A stretch of 64,000 nucleotides of DNA from contig JAQZBQ010000009.1 of NCBI GenBank assembly GCA_029237825.1, positions 147,725 to 211,724 on the forward strand. Direction: 5' to 3'. The translations under genes and the position numbers were made by a program. Below the pieces are notes generated by a model. That model was not told the origin of the DNA and ran no database searches. It saw only the letters and a list, made by a program, of their open reading frames with translations. Source of the DNA: Bacteroidota bacterium. GTDB lineage: Bacteria > Bacteroidota > Bacteroidia > B-17B0 > Aurantibacillaceae. Positions 31,401 to 37,859 of this stretch are shown here, one piece after another; the stretch's first letter is position 1, and each line of letters begins with the position of its first letter.

Positions 31401-33896
31401 GCCATGCCTACCGGGCATACCTGTAAAAAAATTGATTACCAGTATGACCTGATTAGTGGGAAAGTGAATAAAGTTTCATATCAAAAAGGTGAGTTGGATG
31501 CTTTTTATCACGAATATAGTTATGACGCTGATAACAGGCTTACTAATGTAAATACAAGTAAGGATGGGATTATCTGGCAGCAGGATGCGAAGTATTTTTA
31601 TTATCTCCATGGGCCGCTAGCCAGAACTGAATTTGGGCATGAAAAAGTGCAGGGTATGGATTATGCCTATACTTTACAGGGATGGATCAAAGGTGTCAAT
31701 AGTGCCATATTGGATAAATCGAATGATATTGGTAAAGATGGGGTAGGAACAGGTGCGTCAATTCAATATGATCATAATTCTTTGGGCGTAAATGGCTTTG
31801 TATCTTATGATGCCGCAGCATTTGCATTAAATTATTATACAAATGATTATGTGGCAGGTGATGGTTCTAAAAATACATCTGCTCTAATGTTTAATAGCGA
31901 TATTACTAATAATCCTTTTGCATCAAATACTGCTAATAATTTGTATAACGGTAATATTTCATCCATGGTCACTGCAATTAAAGAGGGCAATAGTGTGAGC
32001 GGTTTAAATACTGTTCCAATGCTCACTGCATATAAATATGACCAGCTTAATCGAATAAAAACGATGGCTGCTTATAAAAATATTGCAGGAAATATGTGGC
32101 AGGGTACAACATCAGGTTTACAGTACGCCCAGGAATTTGAATATGATGCCAACGGCAATATCACTACACAAAAACAACGTAATGAGCTTGGTGCATTGAC
32201 GGAAGACTTAACATATAACTACCAGACGGATGTGACCGGAAAAAAAGTAGCGAACCGTTTATACAGCGTCGATGATGTGGCTCCTCTTATTGCGGGTGTA
32301 CTTGATCAGCCTCAATTTGTTAACGGCCCGGTGAGTGGGGTTGGTTTAGGGCAGGTAAACCAATTAAATAACTATGCTTATGATGAGTTAGGGAACCTGA
32401 AAAAAGATGCTTCTGAAAAAATAGACAATATAGACTGGACCGTTTATGGTAAAATAAAGTCCATCACACGATCTGCTACCGCGGGATCTGAAAAAAATAT
32501 GGAATTTGCCTATGATGCAAGTGGTAACAGGGTTGCTAAAACATCATTTGCGAACGGAGCACCCCCTGATGAACATGTTACAACCTATTACGTACGTGAT
32601 GCCCAGGGAAATGTCATGGCGACTTATGATTACAAACAGGTATCCACCGGGCCAACAGCTCCTCGTATATTAACCTTACAGGATCATTCGTTATACGGAA
32701 GCTCAAGGTTAGGCATGTCTACATATCATAACGATAATGACAATTTAACGGCATCTTCTTCCAAATACAATACAAGTACTCCAGTATATACCCTTAATAT
32801 TGAATCAGGAAGAAAGCAGTTTGAGCTTGGCAACCATTTAGGAAATGTTATCACAGTTGTATCTGACCGGAAATTACCAGTTGAAGGAACACTGGGTTCG
32901 GGTGTCGTTGATCATTATGAAGCAGACATAATTTCGGCAACAGATTACTATCCGTTTGGTAGCCCAATGCCTGGAAGGTCGTATAGCAGCAGCGCCAACC
33001 GATACCGCTACACTTTCAACGGGAAAGAGTCGGATGTAGAGACCGTTGGTACTGGTGGCGGGACGCAGGACTATGGGTTCAGGATATATAATCCTGCTTT
33101 AGGTAAGTTCTTGAGCGTCGACCCTTTAACAAGCAAATATCCATTTTACACGCCATATCAATTTGCTGGTAACAGTCCTATTTGTTCAATTGATGTTGAT
33201 GGTTTAGAGGGTTTTGTAGCGACCGGTGCTAATGGACATGGTATGGTTATAAGCGTCGAACAAGCAAATGAAATTAATAAACGAGTTACAGTAAGTGCAT
33301 TTAAAGTCGGCTTCTCAGAAGAGCTGCCTAAAAAATTTGTTGAACACTATGCGTATGGAAATAGCACGCTAGTTACTTTAAATGAAACAGAAATGGCTGG
33401 TTTAAATGTTACTCATGTGGGGTTGGGATCAGGCAAAATAGGACAACAGGTTAATCCACAAATTGAAGGTATTCTGCCGGGAGAATCCAGAAAAATAAGC
33501 TTCACTGCTGATGATGGTGTTGCTGGTACTTCTGGTACGTTAGGTCAGTTCACAATTCATGGTGAGGGAACTTTTACTTCAGATGAAAGTGGAGGCTGGT
33601 CATTCACTGGTAAAATGATATTTATGGATGTTTGGGATTTTAATAAGGAAACTCCTGAAGAAGAAAAAAGCAGGGTCGAACAAACGGGTCGAGCTCGAAG
33701 TGATAATGGAAAGCGCCAAACTGAATTCGCTGCCGATCACTTACCAGGGAAACCCTTTGGAGTTTTGAGTAAAGTTGTTGATATAAAACAGACAAGTAAG
33801 GATAAATCTTTTGACTGGTTTAATGGGAAAAAAGAGGGAGGTGAAGGTAATAGAGATACTAAAGTAAATTCTAAATATAATGATGAAACAAATTAA
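22464..33896 (+). CDS. Giant RHS-repeat toxin-like protein with inserted beta-propeller and polymorphic tail
   Basis: This 3810-aa protein has a signal peptide (ending SFSYAAKE). Residues ~190-400 hold FnIII-like repeats, then a DUF6443-like entry (DQIGRATVQFLPAPSRDYTS) and long Cys-containing spacers. YD repeats begin at ~2090 (YYYDQAGNLIKTVPPEGVEE). At ~2190-2825 the YD repeats are interrupted by BNR/Ycf48-like blades (GKIYSTNDGGNTW, TIIYSNNNGALWQIYD, NTLYLTNDGGITW). The repeats resume with RFFYDELGRLIISQNAKQ. The RHS core sits at ~3494-3583 (DYYPFGSPM, YRYTFNGKESD, FRIYNPALGKFLSVDPL). About 226 variable residues follow. They contain GQFTIHGEGTFT, WSFTGKMIFMDVWDFN and LPGKPFG, resembling colicin-M-type lipid II hydrolases; that is a tentative call. 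The next gene overlaps by 17 bases. Confidence 0.85.
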   Translation: MKNKLLIIYSLLFLLSASFSYAAKEKSNTRINKNQITIGGSIAVMDNKYPNINVSNTAVVVGSNGKITLGLDNYANSLDYLNTSTGTTNFDIKVGLNVVYVTTAGVTSYKTLELSINHQNTTSSPFTVDKNIAIFKDAHILTASISYVKKNGAAVLPSQLPSNLYLEAEIETERYYELNVADIPTLNHNYLTASNELEVYWNSVTGGEEYELEWTYVNSFSSSSTAYDYNPLSATPIPSSITNLAYAGLEFTFQENATRIRTSKNSFKIPLNYERGLIVYRIRAIGKDKSDINYETIGNWSIDQSNTIPVLTVASLGTNDFYEILVGHQEDKNWQYTATFAEDGKKKDIIGYFDGSLKSRQTVTKTNTENVAIFAETIYDQIGRATVQFLPAPSRDYTSKLDFYENFNVSKNVIISGINLPYGKNDLIPPVSAGSCPYSPGPVLTNTNNVLANGAGVYYSTKNDKKDNQEAYIPDAQEIPFSTTIYTPDNTGKIKYQSGVGPDHKIGSGHESKYLYGDADQEDLDKLFGSEAGYKERYKKNYVIDPNGQISVSYLNTEGKVVATALAGNSPGNVIEVGDFTPTVIDKTYLDHHSQNYTSVNGVENGALIFRYKLVPTIDDIYTFTYDLTIPQFNDICIPSFCYDCIYDLDITIMDECQNVIYNKTDPVGLPTGIRDYTCGAPIHYTSQTPSFSPPFNVSLLAGKEYFLTKTLRLNEPSMNDYLNHYIANSSSACVKDINFFKDKELLDMDQSGCGQTCAECVDKVAAYYPLHNDPDKADPTKPAYDPTYIYMSQHQKEIAIKKCNEPCDPISLCSVQFETMLTDVKPYGQYAQYDNAAGVFNASTHELSVFNPNNYLRINSLYGANHGGTSFPNANAGNPFGVNYDMTKQGFWKNPEFYNKYQHSFTLPTSVDFLNPAVGESNTNFFNPDGSVTKVRITQLSSGAYYPQIDINTSTWLKSDAQGLWTYAQNLTNLTDFINAYNANPYWAFSLVKNHPEFNYFLDCDRQGNPVLYTTAPIGYTSDDFDRDLRAESSIATASVSPHWTLNMDNTINDLVESDPYFKSSANTFPAVGPYFNLKALLSTRLQNYQGTGKTLKQVVAEMYYVNNMYYSGCANAVFGADNVTCLSNVGGTNVTYQISNDNLNKQWQSYREMYLSEKQKLIAEQSHYIANRTYSINGFMNNYYNGAIGNSNFSHIQSYTNYGFNIFPNYTGLIPPWHIYTTPFLWPDYTSGDHGSNGDDAFQPPFSTGHFDFGSPSSIYHSSKYSSKIKRFPDVQELYNAVGGGSSDPSELETAANNAIYFQTGQCAIFKKLETFLSVLAGNGSLFSFGNTIPLVTEPSFTQDLYNAILECHGFPMPINEWHQIGLKPSIFGGNLLLKFYDISNPSSHIPLNADILLTPSSIVNWNDIKMFSNINYNGTIVSGSGTQSAFGIKAILQPNPNVAYTNVLFNGTTCIQNNCVPPAAEICKPTQQATELQNFLSAAMTDYNYSSQVTNTFNLGDPLNSSSQLFSGLVRYPFGNTPVTQSPISHSVTINPLAEQIQLQGQNIGASIDCPNGININFDFSVLAPSTGAILAGAVGFSNIKVDPLTPNQFTVTVLYNNPAPSKKAIVSFNYGGCSKCGDHPSSSCRIYKLSTCTEYIPQQCNTDGYNTAVQLENLLEELVTIDFSTTVPTSNLTSYTTLLASQIGTSTNNVSALYSSTYDGATNISTNIYTYLFQNTSVNPTVTNCSIVLKLDQSGQLSGPPPVNLNGYSFSEISILSPFSGVFGAVGTEPKYGTRFEFKGNASCLDMENCSACIGETIYKEDFEAYTNAAGVANSVPLGFETEYLIPPATTAVPGSQVYGCSPLALGTQEFNIFSTGNCSFQGLLDHTGSLVSSRNVLASYIGYYPFNSNVSKTLWQNKIVTPSNTATISTTVGKSYEISAFYNLYKGIDGKIELVVNDGVQDFILTSADLNIPSGIVGFSGWKNIKGTWLANSSNIQIKIRTTPRELTPGGNTSLNMELVFFDDVTVKERTCNQTPFYTLPSEPPNNDCADQLMNIALSNATQAYAYYINTVKENFKDSYRKKCYETLEILKGTSRTSEHHYTLYYYDQAGNLIKTVPPEGVEEIKLTDTPTGGSLTYGELIENDRANKTHTFFTTHRMATRYEYNSLNQLIRQHTPDNENLDLFYSSVNAGIPPSFLSQDMDFTNGTQGFMVGNIGADGKIYSTNDGGNTWTPTSAFGLGTITDIEITGTTAFAVTSDGLILKSINYSATNPSWQPIILPGNNTMSFTNIEFVGVTGVGYIIGKTGMCIYTLDAGLTWSNPISLDGVQYDLNNLDFKLDAPTNKWIGVVVGKTGTVIYSLDAEDPNSWVDKSYLAGQINVNDVEIIQTNNGTAVEINALITGELHAGVATSGVSYILNDIHNNTTTLSSLQLLNNNGSKFGAIASDYYLAGTTYTQDHYIAGLSAGVGPVLYKIHSVPASAPVITQIPLTGVTSTTQLNDIKITGSTANSNAVLFGCFDTGKLLKAVVTTNTALAPITLNVSPGVVNSSVLNRLVIDPNNVVTTSGLIVGDGTILKFDHNGSTTTSSSASNIILAPLKSIATAKDGSGRIYAVGDNGTIIYSNNNGALWQIYDNTIINSNLKSVEYVSATNGVWIVGDNGYVGVMDPLTNLITPKNTGVTETYYHVIKKPNNINQILLAGNDGSNSIIKQYNISPIPVGFTTDPYNNTGSPVNKIAFASNTDVFAVGNNGLVLKSTNAGNTFAAFATAPISAANFTDVSFTDQFRGYIFGDNNTLYLTNDGGITWVTKTLASGSNVTSVYNFGSGNVLTSGTGSPNLQKITDQSNDHSSRFFYDELGRLIISQNAKQYNKIPHAYSYTKYDGLGRITDVGEIAGATLADPATLTIVNHGIIPISSYNSWLLMGAKTEVTSTKYDAAVANTCGFVQDNLRKRVAATYLDSDDNLTNGYLYASYYSYDIHGNVKSLLQENPAMPTGHTCKKIDYQYDLISGKVNKVSYQKGELDAFYHEYSYDADNRLTNVNTSKDGIIWQQDAKYFYYLHGPLARTEFGHEKVQGMDYAYTLQGWIKGVNSAILDKSNDIGKDGVGTGASIQYDHNSLGVNGFVSYDAAAFALNYYTNDYVAGDGSKNTSALMFNSDITNNPFASNTANNLYNGNISSMVTAIKEGNSVSGLNTVPMLTAYKYDQLNRIKTMAAYKNIAGNMWQGTTSGLQYAQEFEYDANGNITTQKQRNELGALTEDLTYNYQTDVTGKKVANRLYSVDDVAPLIAGVLDQPQFVNGPVSGVGLGQVNQLNNYAYDELGNLKKDASEKIDNIDWTVYGKIKSITRSATAGSEKNMEFAYDASGNRVAKTSFANGAPPDEHVTTYYVRDAQGNVMATYDYKQVSTGPTAPRILTLQDHSLYGSSRLGMSTYHNDNDNLTASSSKYNTSTPVYTLNIESGRKQFELGNHLGNVITVVSDRKLPVEGTLGSGVVDHYEADIISATDYYPFGSPMPGRSYSSSANRYRYTFNGKESDVETVGTGGGTQDYGFRIYNPALGKFLSVDPLTSKYPFYTPYQFAGNSPICSIDVDGLEGFVATGANGHGMVISVEQANEINKRVTVSAFKVGFSEELPKKFVEHYAYGNSTLVTLNETEMAGLNVTHVGLGSGKIGQQVNPQIEGILPGESRKISFTADDGVAGTSGTLGQFTIHGEGTFTSDESGGWSFTGKMIFMDVWDFNKETPEEEKSRVEQTGRARSDNGKRQTEFAADHLPGKPFGVLSKVVDIKQTSKDKSFDWFNGKKEGGEGNRDTKVNSKYNDETN
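32949..32969 (+). repeat. RHS junction repeat, copy in main gene
   Basis: Twenty-one bases encode YPFGSPM inside the RHS core. They are identical to the reverse complement of 36671-36691 at the start of the orphan tip. The flanking codons differ, so this is a plausible crossover point for tip exchange. Confidence 0.8.
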
Positions 33897-34449
33897 AAAT
33901 ACGAAGTTTTCCTTCTATATCCTTGTTTTTTTGTTTTTCAGTTGTGAAATAAATTCAGTAGATGAAAGTAAGATAAAGAATTATCCACTATTAATAGATA
34001 GTCTGACGAAGAGTATAAAGATCGAATCTTTTGAAACAAATAGCTTCAGTTATGATTACATATATCCGAGGCATAGTTATTTAGTACTTTCAGGTTCTAA
34101 TAATGAACTACAGTCCTATATAAAAAGGATAGGTTTATTGACATATTCTCCTGAAAATGTTAAGGCGAATACTTCAAAAACGCTTCAAGAATACAACGCT
34201 AAAGAGTTATGGAGTATTAATGGTTTCGAATTACAAGAAAAAGATAGTTTAATCAGAGTAAAGATTGGTATGCCACTTAGAGGCGAAGCTCAATATGCTG
34301 CATATTTTAATAGCGCAGTTCCTAATAAAGTATTCCAAGACTTCCACAATAATTGGAATGGAAAAATAGTTGCATATGTTGTGAATGAAAAGTGTGTTCT
34401 TTTTATTGACGAACTAAGTGATCCGACCTTTAAAAGAGGTTTTAAATAA
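33880..34449 (+). CDS. Small lipoprotein, candidate immunity protein for the RHS tail
   Basis: This 189-aa protein has a lipoprotein signal ending FLFFSC (Cys ~23), which predicts an envelope-anchored product. The rest (RHSYLVLSGSNNELQSYIK, VKIGMPLRGEAQYAAYF) matches no family I know. It starts inside the 3' end of the giant RHS gene, overlapping by 17 bases. That is the usual position of an immunity gene in polymorphic-toxin loci. An envelope-located immunity protein would suit a toxin that attacks lipid II, as colicin M does, because its immunity protein is also exported. The function is inferred from position and location only. Confidence 0.5.
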   Translation: MMKQIKNTKFSFYILVFLFFSCEINSVDESKIKNYPLLIDSLTKSIKIESFETNSFSYDYIYPRHSYLVLSGSNNELQSYIKRIGLLTYSPENVKANTSKTLQEYNAKELWSINGFELQEKDSLIRVKIGMPLRGEAQYAAYFNSAVPNKVFQDFHNNWNGKIVAYVVNEKCVLFIDELSDPTFKRGFK

Positions 34450-34483
34450 AATTGTGGATTGTTTTAAATACGACCGTTATAAA

Positions 34484-34512
34484 AAACCGCCAGGCTTAAA
34501 GCTTGGCGGTTT
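34484..34512 (+). terminator. Rho-independent terminator after the RHS operon
   Basis: A strong hairpin with arms AAACCGCCAGGC and GCTTGGCGGTTT and loop TTAAA starts 34 bases after the stop of the small lipoprotein gene. The T-run is short (TTTCTATTT). It would end the long plus-strand transcript. Confidence 0.7.
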
Positions 34513-34696
34513 CTATTTAGTAGCCACATTTAAAAATATGGCGATAGCCTGTAATACAAAACCAATCAGCAGGATAACTTTTTGAATGTGGATCTTGGAG
34601 ATAACATCTTACCTAATCTACGATCCTAAATTCTAGTGCCGAAGTCTTGACCTCCTTCACTAATTTCTTTATCGTTTTCTTTCCATTAAAGCCGTT

Positions 34697-34746
34697 CTGT
34701 TCTGAATGAAAAACTTCGATACACCGAAGTTTTTCATTCAGAACAG
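34697..34746. repeat. Perfect 22-bp inverted repeat with a 6-base loop
   Basis: The arm at 34697-34718 (CTGTTCTGAATGAAAAACTT, then CG) is the exact reverse complement of 34725-34746, separated by ATACAC. A 22-bp perfect stem is longer than a normal terminator and lacks a T-run on either side. The surrounding gap (34450-34866) holds no gene. It lies between the main RHS operon and the inverted RHS tip. A DNA rearrangement scar, or the end of a lost mobile element, is possible. Confidence 0.75.
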
Positions 34747-34837
34747 CATATAGACCAAATTTTGTAGCCATTCAGGCTGATTGAGCCGATTTCAGCGGGA
34801 TTATTGATGGATTACAAGATATATTTTACCAAAATAA

Positions 34838-34860
34838 AAGAGAGTTTTTTAGGCTCTCTT
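34838..34860 (-). terminator. Terminator for the minus-strand lipoprotein gene
   Basis: The arms AAGAGAG and CTCTCTT are separated by ten bases. On the minus strand the hairpin is followed by TTTTATTTT. It lies about 7 bases beyond the stop codon of the gene ending at 34867. Confidence 0.6.
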
Positions 34861-34866
34861 AACTTA

Positions 34867-35616
34867 TTAGTAAAAAACAGTATCCTTGATTAAGAGGTTG
34901 TTTTTCTTATAATATTCATTATTATAATAAAGAAAGTAATTCACATCGTTCACATCAAAATCGGGAAAATTAGCTGGGTCGCTGGCTAAGAATTTGATTC
35001 TTTGCAAAAATTCCCTATAATGATTTCCTTCTAGTTTTCCTTGACATTCTAGTGAATACTGTTCTAAAATCTCAAAATAGTCTTCATAATCATCGTTCGT
35101 GATTTTTTGTCCGCTATGCAATTGGTAAATGCCTTTCACTACTCCATCAAATTCATATAACTTATCACCTCTAATGTTTTTTACTATATAACTTTTAAAA
35201 TCAAACAGTGTTTTGTTTTCAGTAGCTAAATTTTGTAACCATTCTAAAGAGCTTTTTGGTAAATATTTTTTTGAATAATATTTACTTTCACCTTTATGCT
35301 TATTATTATAGTTTACAAATACTACTCCTTTAATTCCCTCCAATTGACTAATTATAGAACACAAAGCCATTTCTCTAATTATTTTCATTTTAGTCTGGCT
35401 ATAAAATTCTAATTCAGGCAGTTCCATTTCAATATTAAGAACAGTATCATTACTAACAAATACTTTTGATGGATAATATTGTTTATTCAGGATAGAATCA
35501 CAGACTTTAATTTGACTTAGAACATTATCTTTAGCCTGTTCATCCTTTGAATTTTCATCACACGAAAAAAAAACAAACGATAAAAACAAAAAACAAATTA
35601 TTTTATGGTCGAACAT
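34867..35616 (-). CDS. Lipoprotein, candidate partner/immunity of the displaced RHS tip
   Basis: This 249-aa protein has a lipoprotein signal (FLFLSFVFFSC, Cys ~19). The mature part is charged and mixed alpha/beta, with KYYSKKYLPKSSLEWLQNLA and DDYEDYFEILEQYSL. No family is recognised. It starts 22 bases downstream of the RHS-tip gene on the same strand. This copies the arrangement of the main RHS gene and its overlapping lipoprotein. By analogy it may protect against the tip's toxin, but the two candidate immunity proteins show no obvious similarity to each other. Confidence 0.5.
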   Translation of the reverse strand: MFDHKIICFLFLSFVFFSCDENSKDEQAKDNVLSQIKVCDSILNKQYYPSKVFVSNDTVLNIEMELPELEFYSQTKMKIIREMALCSIISQLEGIKGVVFVNYNNKHKGESKYYSKKYLPKSSLEWLQNLATENKTLFDFKSYIVKNIRGDKLYEFDGVVKGIYQLHSGQKITNDDYEDYFEILEQYSLECQGKLEGNHYREFLQRIKFLASDPANFPDFDVNDVNYFLYYNNEYYKKNNLLIKDTVFY

Positions 35617-35638
35617 AGGTTTTGCTATTAAAAATTAC

Positions 35639-36673
35639 TTATTGTTTCTTAAAAGGATTGAAACTTCTCATTGCACCATTCCTTTTATTAATATTATTAC
35701 TAATTGAATCAGATTTTCCTTTCGCAAAGTCCACCGAGTCAGATGTCGAAGGTATTGGCATACTCATTATCAGTCTAAAAACCCCGTTACTCAACGATAA
35801 TCCAATAGATTTTGACGTAGACTTGTTAAGGGGCAATCTAACCTTAGGAAAGCCTTGGAATAACGAGTTCATTCTATTTTGATACGCTACACTTCCACCA
35901 TAAGCCAATCCAATTGAACCATAAGTATATTGATTTTTATTGTCGGTTGCAAAACTACCGCCAATTGACACTGGATTGAAACTAGCATTTACATCGAAAT
36001 TACTATTGCTATTTATTATGATGTCCATCTGATTACTATATTGTCCCACACCTATCATCGTACCATCAAAATAAGATACACTACCACTGAGACCCTCTCC
36101 AGCACCTCCTTCGATATCAATTTCCATTGCTGTCACGACAAAATCTTTTTTAAAGGTATTAATATTATTTGGATTTTGAGGCCATACATATGTCTTATAG
36201 CTTACAGTACCGCCCACGAGCCCCGTACCCCCACTACCAGCTACAGAAACACCCCACATATCAAAACTAGGATTATGCATTTTAGGACTTACGTTTGCAC
36301 CTCCATATGTTGTTGCCGCAGCTAAAGGATTACCTGTTGTTTTGCCATCACATGTTATGCATGCACTAACTTCAACTTCGTCTGCTGACGATGTGTATGA
36401 TTGACCATTTCCTAAATCAACACTTTGACCTTTTTTTATAGGTGGTTCACCATCCGCACCTGATGGGTCTGCAAAATAGATAGGATTATTATTAAAACAA
36501 GCATAAGGACTTTGCCCAGATTTAACGACGGGGTCAGGATTCCATCTACGACCTAACCTACTATCATACTCCCAATATTCGGCCGTCATAGCCCCTTGGA
36601 AAATCTCGTCATCCTTCTCTTGCCCATTCATCCCATATTTGTACTCTGGAGTATTAAAACTACGTTCATACAT
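35639..36673 (-). CDS. Orphan RHS C-terminal tip (lacks the cage-forming part)
   Basis: The 344-residue frame starts at ATG 36673. The same frame continues upstream to ~36711 as NLSRHPYPFGSP before meeting TAA, so it is probably a 5'-truncated RHS gene. It carries the end of the RHS core (YKYGMNGQEKDDEI, EYWEYDSRLGRRWNPDP, SPYACFNNNPIYFADPSGAD). A glycine-rich beta tail of ~250 residues follows (GVSVAGSGGTGLVGGTVSY, GLAYGGSVAY). The tail resembles no toxin I know. It shares an exact 21-base stretch with the main RHS gene at the YPFGSPM codons (see repeat entries). It is a displaced tip of the kind that RHS genes swap by recombination, but here inverted relative to the main gene. Confidence 0.72.
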   Translation of the reverse strand: MYERSFNTPEYKYGMNGQEKDDEIFQGAMTAEYWEYDSRLGRRWNPDPVVKSGQSPYACFNNNPIYFADPSGADGEPPIKKGQSVDLGNGQSYTSSADEVEVSACITCDGKTTGNPLAAATTYGGANVSPKMHNPSFDMWGVSVAGSGGTGLVGGTVSYKTYVWPQNPNNINTFKKDFVVTAMEIDIEGGAGEGLSGSVSYFDGTMIGVGQYSNQMDIIINSNSNFDVNASFNPVSIGGSFATDNKNQYTYGSIGLAYGGSVAYQNRMNSLFQGFPKVRLPLNKSTSKSIGLSLSNGVFRLIMSMPIPSTSDSVDFAKGKSDSISNNINKRNGAMRSFNPFKKQ

Positions 36674-36691
36674 TGGGCTACCAAACGGATA
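36671..36691 (-). repeat. RHS junction repeat, copy at orphan tip
   Basis: This is identical on the minus strand to 32949-32969 (21 of 21 bases). It marks the 5' end of the homology between the displaced tip and the main RHS gene. The sequence 5' of it is unrelated, apart from a few RHS-like codons. Confidence 0.8.
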
Positions 36692-36763
36692 GGGATGTCT
36701 GCTTAAATTCAGTTACTTATAGGATTTTAAAGAACGATTTTTGTCAAGATACCACTTTTTTAC

Positions 36764-37858
36764 CTAAGCAAAAACACTTTTTTGAACTTCCATATTGCTT
36801 ATTTTTTCAAATACCATGTCAGTGTGTTCGTCTACATAACTTTGGGCAAACTCCACATACCTGAAAAACTCTTTACTGTTGGCCGAATGTCCTGAGATCT
36901 TCCTTACCACCTGATCGGGCATACCCAAACGCAGCATGGTGGTAATGGCAGTTCTTCGCATGGTATGGGTGGTGATGTGGTCTGCCAATGTATAATGCTG
37001 TCGTTTAGCCTTGTTTTTATATACCACACATTTTACACCCCGCTTTGTACGGTATTTAATTAAGGGCTCAGTAAAATCCAGGTATTTTGCAAGTTCTTTG
37101 AGGCATTTATTGAGCCAGGCATTACTTTGAAGCGGCAATAAGGTTTTTTGTTTTTTGTGGTGTTTCATTAAAATATCCACCGCATAGGCTGGCAACTTAA
37201 TGGTGGTATTGGTATTTGTCTTTATAGAAGTTACTTTTAAATAATGGGTATTATTATAAAACTGCAAATTTTCGGCTTTCAGCTTCATTAGATCCGAAAA
37301 ACGCAAAGCCACCGTGCATCCGAAAATAAAAATATCTTTTACTTTTAGTAAATAGTCAGGTAATTTGGTGTTCAGATTTGGATCGTAGATCAGGTAATTG
37401 AGTTGTTCAGGTGTAAGCACAACAATATCCACCTCCTCAGTAGGAATATAGAATTTTTTGTGATAATCGCCAACCTGGATGTTAAGTTCGGTATTCAAAT
37501 AATTAAAAAAAGTTCGAAGTCCCTTTACGATTAAGCCTACGTAATTATCATAAAAATCCTTTTTAGTATATAGGTAATCTGTAAAATCGGCAAAGAATTT
37601 TTTATAGTATTTGGCAGCCTGTTCTTTTTCTTTGGTTGTTAAATTGTTGATGAGAAAAAGCTTTAGGCCATAATTAGTTTCTGTTACAAATTCCCGTAAC
37701 TGTTTTTGTATATAAATATAATTATCAATGGTGGATGACCTAATACGCTTACCGTCTTTCTTAATTCGTGTGCCTTTACCGGTATCTTTAATTAATTTTG
37801 CGTACAATTCAAAGAATTGATCGGTTGTTAGATATTTGGTTTGTTTGGTGATCCGCAT
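36764..37858 (-). CDS. Tyrosine recombinase/integrase
   Basis: This 364-aa protein has an N-terminal SAM-like DNA-binding domain (residues ~1-150; TIDNYIYIQKQLREFV). The catalytic domain includes the first Arg in TVALRFSDLMKLK, the H-x-x-R block in THTMRRTAITTMLRLG, and the box GHSANSKEFFRYVE with a Tyr that may be the nucleophile. Length and layout match Bacteroidota phage-integrase family proteins. I see no insertion that would mark it as an integron integrase. It starts one base after the gspF stop on the same strand, so it appears to be transcribed with the secretion genes. The orphan RHS tip lies just downstream. Whether it acts on the RHS tips or the region boundaries is unknown. Confidence 0.82.
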   Translation of the reverse strand: MRITKQTKYLTTDQFFELYAKLIKDTGKGTRIKKDGKRIRSSTIDNYIYIQKQLREFVTETNYGLKLFLINNLTTKEKEQAAKYYKKFFADFTDYLYTKKDFYDNYVGLIVKGLRTFFNYLNTELNIQVGDYHKKFYIPTEEVDIVVLTPEQLNYLIYDPNLNTKLPDYLLKVKDIFIFGCTVALRFSDLMKLKAENLQFYNNTHYLKVTSIKTNTNTTIKLPAYAVDILMKHHKKQKTLLPLQSNAWLNKCLKELAKYLDFTEPLIKYRTKRGVKCVVYKNKAKRQHYTLADHITTHTMRRTAITTMLRLGMPDQVVRKISGHSANSKEFFRYVEFAQSYVDEHTDMVFEKISNMEVQKSVFA

Positions 37859-37859
37859 A

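Noticed and set aside
34450..34866. Possible small RNA or CRISPR-like unit in the gap with palindromes
   Set aside because: There is no repeat-spacer periodicity: only one large perfect inverted repeat and two terminators. No promoter box is convincing.
36764..37858. The tyrosine recombinase as the integrase of the cassette-like units
   Set aside because: It matches the phage/transposon integrase type, with no sign of the extra integron-integrase segment, and it sits in the gsp operon 7 kb away from the attC-like sites.
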